Shown here piece by piece: positions 1-5,260 of a stretch of DNA of 5,737 nucleotides. Under the pieces are notes generated by a model that was given only the letters and a program-made list of their open reading frames with translations, was not told the origin of the DNA and searched no databases. This DNA is from Pseudomonadota bacterium. GTDB taxonomy: Bacteria > Pseudomonadota > Alphaproteobacteria > Sphingomonadales > Sphingomonadaceae. The stretch spans positions 1-5,737 of the forward strand of contig JAEWKG010000093.1 in the NCBI GenBank assembly GCA_023386135.1, given 5' to 3'. Position 1 is the first letter of the stretch. The number at the start of each line of letters is the position of its first letter. The translations under genes were made by a program, and so were the position numbers.

Positions 1-827
1 CGCTGGCGGTGACGGTGGCGCCCGATGGGCACAGCGCGGACGTGACGCTGCCGGCGGGCGAAGGCGTGGTCGCGGCGCAGGAGCCGTTCGGGCAGTCGCG
101 CTACGATGCCTTGCTCACGCGCCTTGCCGGGCTGCCTCGGACCGAGCGCATCGAACTCGGCCGCTCGCTCGACGGACGCCCGGTGACCGGCATCCGCCTC
201 GGCCACCCGACCGCCCCCGCGCTCGTTGTGCTGCTCGGCCGGCAGCACCCACCGGAAACCACCGGCGCCGTGGCGATGGAAGCGTTTCTCGAAGCGCTGT
301 CGGAGCAGATGCAGGCCGACCCGCGGATCGGCGCGCACATCCAGTTCCTCGCCGTGCCCGAACTCAACCCCGACGGGGTCGCGCGCGGGCACTGGCGCGC
401 CAATCGCGGCGGCGAGGACCTCAACCGCGACTGGGGCGATTTCTCGCAGCCGGAAACGCGCGCGGTGAAGGAGTGGCTCGATGCCCTGCCGGGCTCGGTC
501 CGGCCCGTGGCAATGCTCGACTTCCACTCGACCTGGCGCAACCTGTTCTATGTTCAGGGCGAAGCCGAAACCCCCGCCGCGGAGGAACGCTTCCTCCAGG
601 GCTGGCTCGGCCACCCGGTCGACGGCTACCCCTTCACCATCGAGCGGCGCGACGCCAATCCCGGCTCGGGCACCGCGAAGACCTGGTTCAACCGCTCCTA
701 CGCGATCCCGTCCTACACCTACGAAGTCGGCGACGACACACCGGCCGAAGCGACTCGCAGCGCCGCGCACGCGCTCGCCCGCTCGTTCATCGAGCAGCTC
801 GACATCCTGCTGGCCGCGCGGCGCTAG
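1..827 (+). CDS. M14-family zinc carboxypeptidase, 3' part (5' end outside window)
   Basis: Zinc-dependent metallopeptidase of the M14 (carboxypeptidase A-like) fold, expected to remove C-terminal residues from peptides or to hydrolyse a related amide bond; the substrate cannot be told from sequence. The reading frame is open to the left edge (first full codon at position 3), so the true start lies upstream. The first visible residues look like the end of an N-terminal beta-rich region rather than a protein start. Counting from the GTG at position 9, the zinc ligands are H80 and E83 in the HPPE motif and H173 in LDFHST. PELNPDG (118-123) and LNRDW, with the substrate-binding N139-R140 pair, follow the family pattern, and E239 in SYTYEVGDD fits the catalytic glutamate. 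All key residues are present, so the enzyme is probably active. The stop overlaps the stop of the convergent PilZ gene. Family assignment is firm; cellular location is unknown because the N-terminus is missing. Confidence 0.9.
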   Translation, partial: LAVTVAPDGHSADVTLPAGEGVVAAQEPFGQSRYDALLTRLAGLPRTERIELGRSLDGRPVTGIRLGHPTAPALVVLLGRQHPPETTGAVAMEAFLEALSEQMQADPRIGAHIQFLAVPELNPDGVARGHWRANRGGEDLNRDWGDFSQPETRAVKEWLDALPGSVRPVAMLDFHSTWRNLFYVQGEAETPAAEERFLQGWLGHPVDGYPFTIERRDANPGSGTAKTWFNRSYAIPSYTYEVGDDTPAEATRSAAHALARSFIEQLDILLAARR

Positions 828-1189
828 ACCCGGCGCTGCGCCACCGCCGGCGGCACCTGCGCCGGCGCATAGCTGCCGGTCACCCGCATCTGGGTCGCGG
901 CGGGATCGATCACCACCGAAAAGCGGATGCCGATCGCATCCTCGCCTTCGAGCCGGACGATCTCGCCCGGCACCCAGCCGATGTGCGGCAGCGCGATCTC
1001 GACCCGCGTGCCGGGAAACATCGCCACCCCCGCGCGGGCCTTCATGCCGGTGGAGGAAAGATCTTTGACGGTCAGCGCAAACTCGTCGCATGGACCTTGC
1101 AACCGCATTGCAGCGCGCATCAGCACCCTGCGGCGAACCGCCGCGCGCAAGTCGCCGCCATCGCGCGGCAATGGTTCGAGTTGATACAC
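824..1189 (-). CDS. PilZ domain protein (c-di-GMP binding)
   Basis: Small single-domain PilZ protein, expected to bind cyclic di-GMP in the cytoplasm and pass the signal to a partner; the regulated process is unknown. With the start chosen here (GTG at 1187-1189, 121 aa), the two hallmark motifs are the RxxxR arginines R21 and R25 in RRVLMR and the DxSxxG motif at 43-48 (DLSSTG). A beta-rich remainder follows, including PGTRVEIALP and EGEDAIGIRF. The start was chosen because a purine run containing GGAG sits 6 nt upstream and because it leaves a 118-bp gap to the divergent exonuclease gene, enough for promoters. The frame stays open to a GTG at 1319-1321 (165 aa), but that start would overlap the exonuclease start, and the added residues do not look like a conserved domain. 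No output domain is fused to PilZ. Confidence 0.85.
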   Translation of the reverse strand: MYQLEPLPRDGGDLRAAVRRRVLMRAAMRLQGPCDEFALTVKDLSSTGMKARAGVAMFPGTRVEIALPHIGWVPGEIVRLEGEDAIGIRFSVVIDPAATQMRVTGSYAPAQVPPAVAQRRV

Positions 1190-1193
1190 CTGG

Positions 1194-1202
1194 CCCTCCC
1201 CC
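1194..1202 (-). promoter_or_regulatory. Ribosome binding site supporting the PilZ GTG start
   Basis: On the minus strand this reads as a run of purines, GGGGGAGGG. The GGAG core ends 6 nt before the GTG at 1187-1189. No other in-frame start codon lies between 1189 and the GTG at 1319-1321, so this site decides between a 121-aa and a 165-aa protein. Confidence 0.55.
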
Positions 1203-1307
1203 GCGCTTATCGGGCGATGATGGCGAACGAAGTAGGACGCGCGAACTACGCATCTTCCCTTAGCGACCGCGGGGCACCAATCGAGCCGCCGGTGCGTTGG
1301 CAGCGAC

Positions 1308-2084
1308 GTGAAGATCGCCACCTACAACGTCAACGGGGTGAACGGGCGGCTGCCGGTCCTGCTGCGCTGGCTCGAGCAGTCGCAACCCGATGTCGTCGCT
1401 CTGCAGGAGCTGAAGGCACCCGACGAAAAGTTCCCCGCCGACCCGATCCGCCAGCTCGGCTACGAGGTCGCCTGGCACGGCCAGAGCCGCTGGAACGGCG
1501 TCGCGCTGCTGAGCCGGGTGGGCGAGATCCACGAGACCCGCCGCGGCCTGCCCGGCGATCCAGAGGACGTGCAGAGCCGCTACATCGAGGCGGCGATCAA
1601 TGGCGTGGTGTTCGGCGGGCTCTACCTCCCCAACGGCAACCCGCGGCCGGGGCCGAAGTTCGATTACAAGCTGAAGTGGTTCGAGCGTCTGACCGCGCAT
1701 GCAGCCGAGCTCATCGCCAGCGACCTCCCGGTCGTGCTGATGGGCGATTTCAACGTCATGCCGACCGAGAAGGACGTCTACAAACCCGAACGCTGGCTCG
1801 ACGACGCGCTGTTCGCACCCGAGGTGCGCGCGGCGTGGTTCAAGCTGGTCAACCAGGGCTGGACCGACGCTCTGCGCGCGATGCACCCCGACGAGACGAT
1901 CTACACCTTCTTCGACTACTTCCGGAACGCTTTCGCGCGCAACGCGGGCCTCCGGATCGACCACTTCCTTCTCAGCCCTTCCCTCAAGCAGCGCCTGCGC
2001 GCCGCGGAGGTCGACCGTGAGGCGCGGCGCTGGGAGAAGACCAGCGACCACTGCCCGGTTTGGATTGAGCTGGCTGATCATTAG
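1308..2084 (+). CDS. xth: Exodeoxyribonuclease III (AP endonuclease, ExoA/XthA type)
   Basis: Mg2+-dependent DNA repair nuclease of the endonuclease/exonuclease/phosphatase family. Family members cut 5' of abasic sites in base excision repair and also have 3'-5' exonuclease and 3'-phosphatase activity. The 258-aa length is normal. Key residues seen: N7 in TYNVNGVNGR, E34 in LQELK, Y106 in GLYLPNGN, D147 and N149 in MGDFNVMPTEKDVY, D218 in RIDHFLLS, and the catalytic D247-H248 pair in TSDHCPVW. The start is a GTG; the MKIATYNVNGVNG N-terminus matches the family beginning exactly, so the start is trusted despite a weak Shine-Dalgarno. The gene is monocistronic: divergent from the PilZ gene, convergent with fumC, with the GC-rich hairpin region starting at the base after its stop. 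The symbol could equally be written xthA or exoA. Confidence 0.96.
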   Translation: MKIATYNVNGVNGRLPVLLRWLEQSQPDVVALQELKAPDEKFPADPIRQLGYEVAWHGQSRWNGVALLSRVGEIHETRRGLPGDPEDVQSRYIEAAINGVVFGGLYLPNGNPRPGPKFDYKLKWFERLTAHAAELIASDLPVVLMGDFNVMPTEKDVYKPERWLDDALFAPEVRAAWFKLVNQGWTDALRAMHPDETIYTFFDYFRNAFARNAGLRIDHFLLSPSLKQRLRAAEVDREARRWEKTSDHCPVWIELADH

Positions 2085-2203
2085 CCCTCTCCCCTTGAGG
2101 GAGAGGGAGGAGCCCGAAGGGCGGAGGGAGAGGGGTTCGCCGCAAAGCGGCGGCTGCGCCGCCGACCCCTCACCCCAACCCTCTCCCGCAAGGGGAGAGG
2201 GGG
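2085..2203. repeat. Nested inverted repeats between exoIII and fumC (REP/BIME-like; likely bidirectional transcription stop)
   Basis: The spacer between the convergent genes is almost wholly palindromic. Two hairpins lie at its ends: 2085-2107 (9-bp stem CCCTCTCCC/GGGAGAGGG, loop CTTGA) and 2179-2201 (same 9-bp stem, loop GCAAG). Each is the near reverse complement of the other (22 of 23 positions), so the arms can also pair over the full length. Between them are an AGGGGT (2131-2136)/ACCCCT (2165-2170) pair and inner hairpins around 2138-2164 (CGCCGCAAAGCGGCG; GGCGGCTGCGCCGCC). The left arm carries extra sequence (about 2108-2130) absent from the right arm. The repeat begins immediately after the exonuclease stop and ends 6 nt short of the fumC stop codon. 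There is no T-tract, so it is not a classic intrinsic terminator, but stable hairpins here would suit 3'-end protection or ending both transcripts. I recall similar CCCTCTCCC-type repeats from other proteobacterial genomes. Confidence 0.85.
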
Positions 2204-2209
2204 AAGGAC

Positions 2210-3595
2210 TCAAACCATCTTCTCCGGCCGTACGAGACGGTCGAAATCCTCCCCGCTCACCCCGTTCGCCAGCGCCGCTTCGCGCAAGGTCGTGCCCTGC
2301 TTGTGCGCCTGCTTGGCGATGGCGGCAGCCTTGTCGTAGCCGATCTCGGGCGCGAGCGCGGTGACCAGCATCAGCGAATTCTCCAGCCCGCGCTGGATGT
2401 TGTCGCGGCGCGGTTCGAGGCCCTTGAGCAGGTGCTCGGTGAAGCTGTCGCACGCGTCGCCCAGCAGGCGCACCGAGCGCAGCGCGTTCCACGCCATCAC
2501 CGGACGATAGGTGTTGAGCTCGAACTGCCCCTGGCTGCCGGCGAAAGTCAGCGCGGCGTCGTTGCCGAACACCTCGATACACACCTGGGTCAGCGCCTCG
2601 ACCTGGGTTGGGTTGACCTTGCCCGGCATGATCGAGCTGCCAGGCTCGTTCTCGGGCAGCGCCAGCTCGCCGAGCCCGGAACGCGGGCCCGAGCCGAGCA
2701 GGCGGATGTCGCCGGCGATCTTGTACAGCCCCGCCGCCAGCGCATTGAGCGCGCCGTGCGCGAACACGAGCGCATCCTGCGCGGCGAGCGCGGCGAACTT
2801 GTTGGGCGCGGTGACGAACGGCAGCCCGGTGATGGAGGCGATCTTGGCGGCGACCAATTCGGCGAACCCATCGGGCGCGTTGAGCCCGGTGCCGACCGCG
2901 GTGCCGCCCTGCGCCAGCTCGTAGAGACCCGGCAGCGTCAGTTCGATCCGCTCGATCGCCGCTTCCAATTGCGCGGCGTAGCCGGAGAATTCCTGCCCCA
3001 GCGTCAGCGGGGTCGCGTCCTGCGTATGCGTGCGGCCAATCTTGACGATGTCGTCCCACTGCTCGGCCTTCCCCGCAAGGTCGGCGTGCATCGCCTTCAG
3101 CGCGGGCAGCAGGTGCCGCACGATCTCGCCCGCCACCGCGACGTGGATCGCGCTCGGGAAGGTGTCGTTCGAGCTCTGGCTCATGTTGACGTGATCGTTC
3201 GGATGGACCGGCGTCTTCGAGCCGACCTCGCCGCCGAGGAGCTGGATCGCGCGGTTGGCGATCACCTCGTTGGCGTTCATGTTCGACTGGGTGCCCGAGC
3301 CGGTCTGCCACACCACCAGGGGAAACTCGCCGTCGAGCTTGCCGTCAATGACCTCCTGCGCCGCCGAGATGACCGACTCCGCCAACTTGTCGTCCAACAC
3401 CCCCAACTCGCGATTGGCCTCCGCCGCCGCGCGCTTGATCGTACCGAGCGCGCGGATAAGCGGCACCGGCATCGTCTCGCCGCCGATGCGGAAGTTCTGC
3501 AAGCTGCGCTGGGTTTGCGCGCCCCACAAGTGATCGGCCGGCACCGCGATGGGGCCGAAGGTGTCGCTCTCGGTACGGGTGGTCATGTCGGGCAT
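2210..3595 (-). CDS. fumC: Fumarate hydratase class II
   Basis: Oxygen-stable, iron-free fumarase: reversible hydration of fumarate to L-malate in the TCA cycle, cytoplasmic, a homotetramer with composite active sites. The 461 aa match the usual class II length. Motifs seen: SGTQSNMNANEV around 100-111, the SSNDTFPSA region at 141-149, GRTHTQDATPLTLGQE with catalytic H190, and the superfamily signature GSSIMPGKVNP at 319-329 carrying the flexible-loop serine. FRIGGE at 35-40 and NTYRPVMAWN at 361-370 are also typical of FumC, arguing against argininosuccinate lyase or aspartase. The frame is open upstream to 3652, but ATG 3593-3595 is chosen because GAGAGG lies 5 nt before it; ATG 3584-3586 (three codons in) is the alternative and is placed badly for that site. 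The upstream neighbour in the same orientation is the HTH gene, 186 bp away, with the REP pair in between. Confidence 0.96.
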   Translation of the reverse strand: MPDMTTRTESDTFGPIAVPADHLWGAQTQRSLQNFRIGGETMPVPLIRALGTIKRAAAEANRELGVLDDKLAESVISAAQEVIDGKLDGEFPLVVWQTGSGTQSNMNANEVIANRAIQLLGGEVGSKTPVHPNDHVNMSQSSNDTFPSAIHVAVAGEIVRHLLPALKAMHADLAGKAEQWDDIVKIGRTHTQDATPLTLGQEFSGYAAQLEAAIERIELTLPGLYELAQGGTAVGTGLNAPDGFAELVAAKIASITGLPFVTAPNKFAALAAQDALVFAHGALNALAAGLYKIAGDIRLLGSGPRSGLGELALPENEPGSSIMPGKVNPTQVEALTQVCIEVFGNDAALTFAGSQGQFELNTYRPVMAWNALRSVRLLGDACDSFTEHLLKGLEPRRDNIQRGLENSLMLVTALAPEIGYDKAAAIAKQAHKQGTTLREAALANGVSGEDFDRLVRPEKMV

Positions 3596-3600
3596 CTGGG

Positions 3601-3606
3601 CCTCTC
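3601..3606 (-). promoter_or_regulatory. Ribosome binding site of fumC
   Basis: On the minus strand this reads GAGAGG, five bases before the ATG at 3593-3595. It favours that start over the longer open frame reaching 3652 and over the second ATG at 3584-3586, which would be 14 bases away. Confidence 0.6.
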
Positions 3607-3656
3607 GAAGCAAAGGCGCAAGGCGGGTTCCGACGCGGTCCGCCCCCACCAACCGT

Positions 3657-3684
3657 CGTCATGCTGAACTCGTTTCAGCATCCA
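3657..3684 (-). repeat. REP-like palindromic unit, copy 1
   Basis: A 28-nt unit that, on the minus strand, begins TGGA and ends TGACG around a hairpin. On the plus strand, ATGCTGA (3661-3667) pairs with TCAGCAT (3675-3681). It matches copy 2 (3721-3748, opposite orientation) at 20 of 28 positions; three pairs of stem differences (6 of the 8 changed positions) are compensatory. It sits about 60 bp upstream of the fumC start codon. I recall units of this shape (TGGA, hairpin, TGACG) as frequent in Sphingomonadales intergenic regions; the family name is not known to me. Confidence 0.75.
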
Positions 3685-3720
3685 TCCCTCCTCCCGCGCC
3701 GGCAGTGCGAATTGGCACAA

Positions 3721-3748
3721 TGGACCCTGAGCCAAGCTCAGGGTGACG
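3721..3748 (+). repeat. REP-like palindromic unit, copy 2 (inverted to copy 1)
   Basis: The unit begins TGGA and ends TGACG, with a 9-bp stem ACCCTGAGC (3724-3732), loop CAA and GCTCAGGGT (3736-3744). It lies 33 bp beyond the stop of the HTH gene and faces copy 1 across 36 bp, the arrangement of a two-unit mosaic element. The hairpin lacks a following T-tract on either strand, so a terminator role is possible but not shown. Confidence 0.75.
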
Positions 3749-3781
3749 AGTGAAAACGAGTAAGTGGCGGAACACCGAAGT

Positions 3782-4126
3782 TCACACACCTGTCACGCTT
3801 GTCACGGTGTCCTGGGCGGAAATTCCGCCACCCTCCCGCACTGCCTCGGGAAACATCGCCCGCGCCCACGGAGCGCGCTCCACCAGCAGCGCGATCAGGC
3901 GCGCCTGGTCGAGCGCGCGGGCATCGCGCAGCGCCGCGTCCCACTCGCGCGCGAACTCCGCATCGCGCGTGCGGAAATGGTAGGCCGAGCGCCGCGACAT
4001 TCCCACCCGCGCAGTTGCATTCCGCACGTCGCACCCGTCGCGCAGCAGCTTCAGGAAAGCCCGCCGCCGCAATGGGGTCCAGCCGTCGGTGCGGGGTTTG
4101 CGGGACCGTTCGTAGTTCGTTGCCAT
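3782..4126 (-). CDS. Small helix-turn-helix protein, terminase-small-subunit-like
   Basis: A 114-aa protein with a probable DNA-binding helix-turn-helix at about residues 20-54: a first helix through RRRAFLKLLRDG, then VRNATARVGMSRRSAYHFR with the turn at VGMSR. This is followed by RDAEFAREWDAAL, a pattern I know from the N-terminal part of phage terminase small subunits and related HTH proteins in alphaproteobacteria. The N-terminus is basic and the rest mostly helical; the last 20 residues (GISAQDTVTSVTGV) look unstructured. ATG 4124-4126 is chosen because GGAG lies 8 nt upstream; the frame is open to 4258, but the extra residues come from repeat-like intergenic sequence. No terminase large subunit, portal or other phage gene is nearby, so a packaging role is doubtful; it may be a domesticated remnant or a regulator. 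It could be transcribed into fumC, but the REP pair intervenes. Confidence 0.78.
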   Translation of the reverse strand: MATNYERSRKPRTDGWTPLRRRAFLKLLRDGCDVRNATARVGMSRRSAYHFRTRDAEFAREWDAALRDARALDQARLIALLVERAPWARAMFPEAVREGGGISAQDTVTSVTGV

Positions 4127-4134
4127 GATTACTG

Positions 4135-4138
4135 CTCC
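4135..4138 (-). promoter_or_regulatory. Ribosome binding site of the HTH gene
   Basis: GGAG on the minus strand, eight bases before the ATG at 4124-4126. It supports that start over the longer frame whose first possible ATG is at 4256-4258. Confidence 0.55.
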
Positions 4139-4227
4139 GTTCGTGATCAAGCGAAGCAGGACCGTTATGCATGAAGGGGCGTGTAGGAAAACGATTACGT
4201 GTGACGAAAGCCGCCGGTCTGCAAACG

Positions 4228-4246
4228 ACCCATTGCGGACATTCAG
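4228..4246 (+). repeat. Direct repeat, left copy (19 nt)
   Basis: ACCCATTGCGGACATTCAG. The right copy at 4633-4652 differs by one substitution and one inserted base; the last 11 bases (CGGACATTCAG) are identical. The copies bracket the 120-aa gene at 4268-4630. The CCCATTGCGGACATT string resembles a dispersed intergenic repeat I recall from sphingomonads, so this may be two members of a genome-wide family rather than a target duplication. Confidence 0.6.
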
Positions 4247-4267
4247 GAATGGCCGCATAATTCCGAC

Positions 4268-4630
4268 GTGAAGAAGAAGCCGCCCAAGTCACCCCCGGAG
4301 AAGAAGGCGCTCAGCCTCAAGAAGGACTGCCGGAACACCTATGGTAGCAACCAAAAAGCTGCTCGGAAGGCCATACCTCTTAGGAAGGCAAAGGAAAGCC
4401 GGCGGGTGCGGCACAAGAACAACCAGGCGATCTCTAAGGTCGAACAGCTGGACGATGCGGCGCTGGATCTTGTGGAAAGCTCTGCACGACTGAATGTCGA
4501 TCGGCGCGGTGGGTGGACTAAGGGACCTGACGAGCCGCTTGGGGTTGTAATTGAGCGACAGGCGTGGGCACGCGAACATCGAGCAGGAAGAAAGCTTCGC
4601 TCGCGGTTCGGCTACTCAAGCGGCAGCTGA
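4268..4630 (+). CDS. Basic protein of unknown function
   Basis: I cannot assign a function. The 120-aa product is strongly basic: a Lys/Pro-rich start (MKKKPPKSPPEKKALSLKKD), then RNTYGSNQKAARKAIPLRKAKESRRVRHKNNQ, suited to binding nucleic acid or another polyanion. A short acidic, probably helical stretch (about 57-73) follows, then a GGWTKGPDEPLG motif (81-92) and a basic tail. I have an impression of similar small conserved hypothetical proteins in alphaproteobacteria, with the RNTYG and GGW-KG-PLG blocks conserved, so the gene is probably real. The only usable start is the GTG at 4268, as the frame has no ATG back to the stop at 4202; no good Shine-Dalgarno precedes it. A hand count gives about 58% GC, lower than its neighbours. 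It is divergent from the HTH gene (141-bp gap) and bracketed by the direct repeats at 4228 and 4633. No signal peptide or membrane segment is visible. Confidence 0.7.
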   Translation: MKKKPPKSPPEKKALSLKKDCRNTYGSNQKAARKAIPLRKAKESRRVRHKNNQAISKVEQLDDAALDLVESSARLNVDRRGGWTKGPDEPLGVVIERQAWAREHRAGRKLRSRFGYSSGS

Positions 4631-4632
4631 CC

Positions 4633-4652
4633 ACCCAATGTCGGACATTCAG
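4633..4652 (+). repeat. Direct repeat, right copy (20 nt)
   Basis: ACCCAATGTCGGACATTCAG, the partner of the copy at 4228-4246. It begins two bases after the stop codon of the basic-protein gene and lies in the 65-bp gap before the queF stop. Confidence 0.6.
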
Positions 4653-4695
4653 ACCGTCACGATCTCAGCCATAAGCAGCCGTGGCTCCGGACGCC

Positions 4696-5154
4696 TCACC
4701 CCCGCCCGCGATAGCTCGCGACACCCTGCTCGGGCACCCATAGCCCCTCCGGCGGCGCGCCGGTTTGCCAGAACACGTCGATCGGGATGCCGCCGCGCGG
4801 GTACCAGTAGCCGCCGATGCGCAGCCACTTCGGGCGCATCTCGTCGGCGAGGCGCTGGCCAATGCCTACGGTCACGTCTTCGTGGAAGCCGCAGTGGTTG
4901 CGGAAAGACCCGAGGAACAGCTTGAGGCTCTTCGATTCGACGATGGTCTCGCCCGGCGCGTAGTCGATCACCAGGTGCGCGAAGTCGGGTTGGCCGGTGA
5001 CCGGGCACAGCGAGGTGAACTCGGGCGCGGCGAAGCGCACGAGGTACAGCGTCCCGGCGCGCGGGTTGGGCACGTAGTCGAGCACGGCATCCTCGGGCGA
5101 GGCGGGCAGCGTGCTTGCCTGGCCTAGGTGGCGCGGCTGGAGTGTGTCGCTCAT
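4696..5154 (-). CDS. queF: NADPH-dependent 7-cyano-7-deazaguanine reductase (preQ0 reductase)
   Basis: Reduces the nitrile of preQ0 to the amine of preQ1 with two NADPH, the last step before the base is inserted into tRNA for queuosine synthesis; cytoplasmic. The 152-aa product is the short single-domain (tunnel-fold, Bacillus-like) type, not the double-length E. coli type. Seen: catalytic C50 in FTSLCPVTGQPDFAH, where the cysteine forms the thioimide with the substrate, with D57 close by. The QueF motif ESKSLKLF at 73-80 is the NADPH-binding signature that separates QueF from GTP cyclohydrolase I. H91-E92 in GFHED fit substrate binding. Start: ATG 5152-5154 (MSDTLQPRHLGQ) is chosen by length and resemblance to family N-termini as I recall them. 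In-frame ATGs at 5161-5163 and 5179-5181 are possible, and none has a clear Shine-Dalgarno. No other queuosine genes are in the window; the next gene to the right is divergent. Confidence 0.95.
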   Translation of the reverse strand: MSDTLQPRHLGQASTLPASPEDAVLDYVPNPRAGTLYLVRFAAPEFTSLCPVTGQPDFAHLVIDYAPGETIVESKSLKLFLGSFRNHCGFHEDVTVGIGQRLADEMRPKWLRIGGYWYPRGGIPIDVFWQTGAPPEGLWVPEQGVASYRGRG

Positions 5155-5260
5155 GCCGCGCATCTGGGCCGAATTGCGCATAGCTTCAAGGCGGGTGTGG
5201 ACTCGCCGAGTTCAGTGCCTATTCAGCGCGTCCGACGCTTGAGAGGCGTTCCCGGGAGCC

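Noticed and set aside
473..2020. A 515-codon open frame on the plus strand across the carboxypeptidase, PilZ and exonuclease genes
   Set aside because: The translation is dominated by Arg, Ala and Pro without any domain, and overlaps three clearly real genes in other frames. Long spurious frames are expected at this GC content.
1260..3311. A 683-codon open frame on the minus strand covering the exonuclease and fumC
   Set aside because: It is an out-of-frame shadow of fumC continuing through the palindromic spacer and antisense to the exonuclease; the composition is Arg/Gly-rich and no motif is seen.
2303..3667. A 454-codon open frame on the plus strand antisense to fumC
   Set aside because: It mirrors the codon pattern of fumC on the opposite strand; the product is Arg/Gln/Leu-rich with no recognisable family.
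3657..3748. CRISPR repeats
   Set aside because: There are only two units, they are inverted relative to one another, and they are palindromic with no spacer array.
3583..3789. A 68-codon minus-strand frame over the fumC-HTH gap
   Set aside because: It consists mostly of the translated REP-like repeats (strings such as GWMLKRVQHDDG), which often give false small proteins.
4127..4267. Sigma-70 promoters for the divergent HTH and basic-protein genes
   Set aside because: The region is relatively AT-rich and must hold promoters, but I could not identify a convincing -35/-10 pair on either strand.
3738..4292. A 184-codon minus-strand frame over the HTH gene
   Set aside because: It overlaps the HTH gene in a different frame, and its product shows no motif; the frame at 3782-4126 has the ribosome site and the HTH pattern.
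5155..5260. preQ1 riboswitch upstream of queF
   Set aside because: I could not find the compact preQ1 aptamer pattern (a short GC stem followed by an A-rich tail) in the 106-bp gap; the sequence is GC-rich without an A-rich segment.
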